From the NCBI GenBank assembly GCA_029262835.1, contig JAJCYQ010000060.1, positions 1 to 64,000 on the forward strand: 64,000 nt of DNA, given 5' to 3'. The notes under the pieces were generated by a model. It did no database searches and was not told where the DNA came from. It saw only the letters and a list, made by a program, of their open reading frames with translations. The stretch comes from Bacteroidota bacterium (GTDB lineage Bacteria > Bacteroidota > Rhodothermia > Rhodothermales > UBA10348). Position numbers and translations under genes: made by a program. Positions 63,534 through 64,000 of this stretch are shown here, piece by piece; the stretch's first letter is position 1; each line of letters begins with the position of its first letter.

Positions 63534-64000
63534 GGTGCGCTGTGCCAGGCGCGCAGTCGCCCTAAGAAGGGACGCAGGGAAGCCAGCACCATGGCTGGTC
63601 CACGTCCTGGCGCTGACTGGTGATGATAGGAGGCGAGCTGACCGCCAAAACGCCGTTTGAATTCGGAAATGGACGGCGTATTGGCTCCCATCAAGTCGAA
63701 CAGTCCCAACTGCTTGTCATTGAGCAGAACGGCCATTCGGGCAACGAGAACAGACATGGCCACACCAGGCACGCTCCCAGCGAGCCAATACCATGCCGTG
63801 TTGTCTCCGTCGTGGAGAGCCACAATCCCTGCTTCAATTCGTCCCTCGGCGCGCGTCTCGAGCGCCAGGAAATACGCGCGGCCCTCATCAACCTGCTTCA
63901 TGGCGAGTCGGGACAGCCCGTCCAGGGGAGCAGGAAAACGTCTCTCGTTTCGGCTGTACGCGGCCGCAATGAGCGGAACGACCTCCTGAATTCGAGCAGG
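63530..64000 (-). CDS. GNAT/FemAB-like acetyltransferase, partial (5' end outside window)
   Basis: The frame stays open to the window edge, so the N-terminus is missing; 156 residues are visible. They show the C-terminal half of a BioF2-like/GNAT_6 domain: LSRLAMKQVDEGRAYFLALETRAEGRIEAGIVALHDGDNTAWYWLAGSVPG, then KQLGLFDLMGANTPSISEFKRRFGG, in which the FD-MGAN-P motif followed by FK-FGG is typical of this superfamily. It probably transfers an acyl or amino-acyl group to a surface glycan precursor. The ATG at 63901 is internal and not the start. It overlaps the DUF6798-like gene by four bases. Confidence 0.75.
   Translation of the reverse strand, partial: PARIQEVVPLIAAAYSRNERRFPAPLDGLSRLAMKQVDEGRAYFLALETRAEGRIEAGIVALHDGDNTAWYWLAGSVPGVAMSVLVARMAVLLNDKQLGLFDLMGANTPSISEFKRRFGGQLASYHHQSAPGRGPAMVLASLRPFLGRLRAWHSAP

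Overview
The window is a densely packed chromosomal segment (about 46 protein genes, one tRNA, no gene-free stretch over 300 bases) from a GC-rich, Gram-negative bacterium of the Bacteroidota/Rhodothermota type. The evidence for this placement is a C-terminal type IX secretion sorting domain with a YPNP motif, a short Bacteroidota-style glycogen synthase next to a DUF4270-like lipoprotein, a DUF4175 protein, a DUF3467 protein, putative LptD and YjgP/YjgQ-type LPS export genes, and many secreted proteins with signal peptides ending AxAQ. No insertion sequence, prophage, CRISPR array or rRNA was seen.

Layout. 0.1-9.9 kb: two small unknown genes, Lon protease, a soluble hybrid histidine kinase, a cystathionine beta-synthase-like enzyme coupled to a DUF3467 protein, an LptF/LptG-type permease, and sucC followed by an orphan ABC ATPase. 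9.9-19.9 kb (minus strand): putative LptD, a ROK sugar kinase lacking its zinc cysteines, an FtsB/DivIC-like protein, enolase, a TPR protein, an outer membrane protein, a DUF4270-like lipoprotein and a short glycogen synthase. 20-28.4 kb: DCC protein, DUF4175 coiled-coil membrane protein, glgC, a TonB-dependent receptor, an ABM-fold protein and pyrF. 28.5-36.9 kb: a VLCAD-like acyl-CoA dehydrogenase facing a six-gene minus-strand run (TPR protein, secreted amidotransferase-like protein, hotdog thioesterase, small barrel protein, rfbD, serS). 37-46.2 kb (plus strand): an envelope-biogenesis run dxr-rseP-uppS-bamA-ompH-ompH, continuing into panB-surE-osmC. 46.2-48.5 kb: secreted GH13 pullulanase-like enzyme. 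48.6-57.8 kb (minus strand): a candidate surface-structure locus. 57.9-64 kb: folD, tRNA-Gly with a clear promoter and terminator, a serine hydrolase, and a polysaccharide-type cluster (flippase, DUF6798-like membrane protein, acetyltransferase cut by the window edge).

The most unusual region is 48.6-54.7 kb. Five tightly packed genes encode three small secreted beta-rich proteins that share a pattern, an Ig-fold protein resembling a periplasmic pilus chaperone, and a 1239-residue protein. That large protein appears to join NEW3-like Ig domains, a long beta-barrel-like section, carboxypeptidase-regulatory-like domains, a Pro/Ser/Thr linker and a C-terminal three-helix MscS-like channel module. 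The layout (subunits, chaperone, large outer membrane component) resembles a chaperone/usher locus, but the MscS fusion does not belong to any usher family I know. A T9SS-targeted surface protein lies directly upstream on the same strand.

Functionally the window is dominated by envelope construction (LptD, LptF/G-like, BamA, OmpH, RseP, UppS, Dxr, FtsB-like) and by glycogen and sugar metabolism (GlgC, short glycogen synthase, ROK kinase, enolase, secreted GH13). Genes commonly overlap by 1-17 bases within operons, and five of eight convergent pairs overlap at their 3-prime ends.
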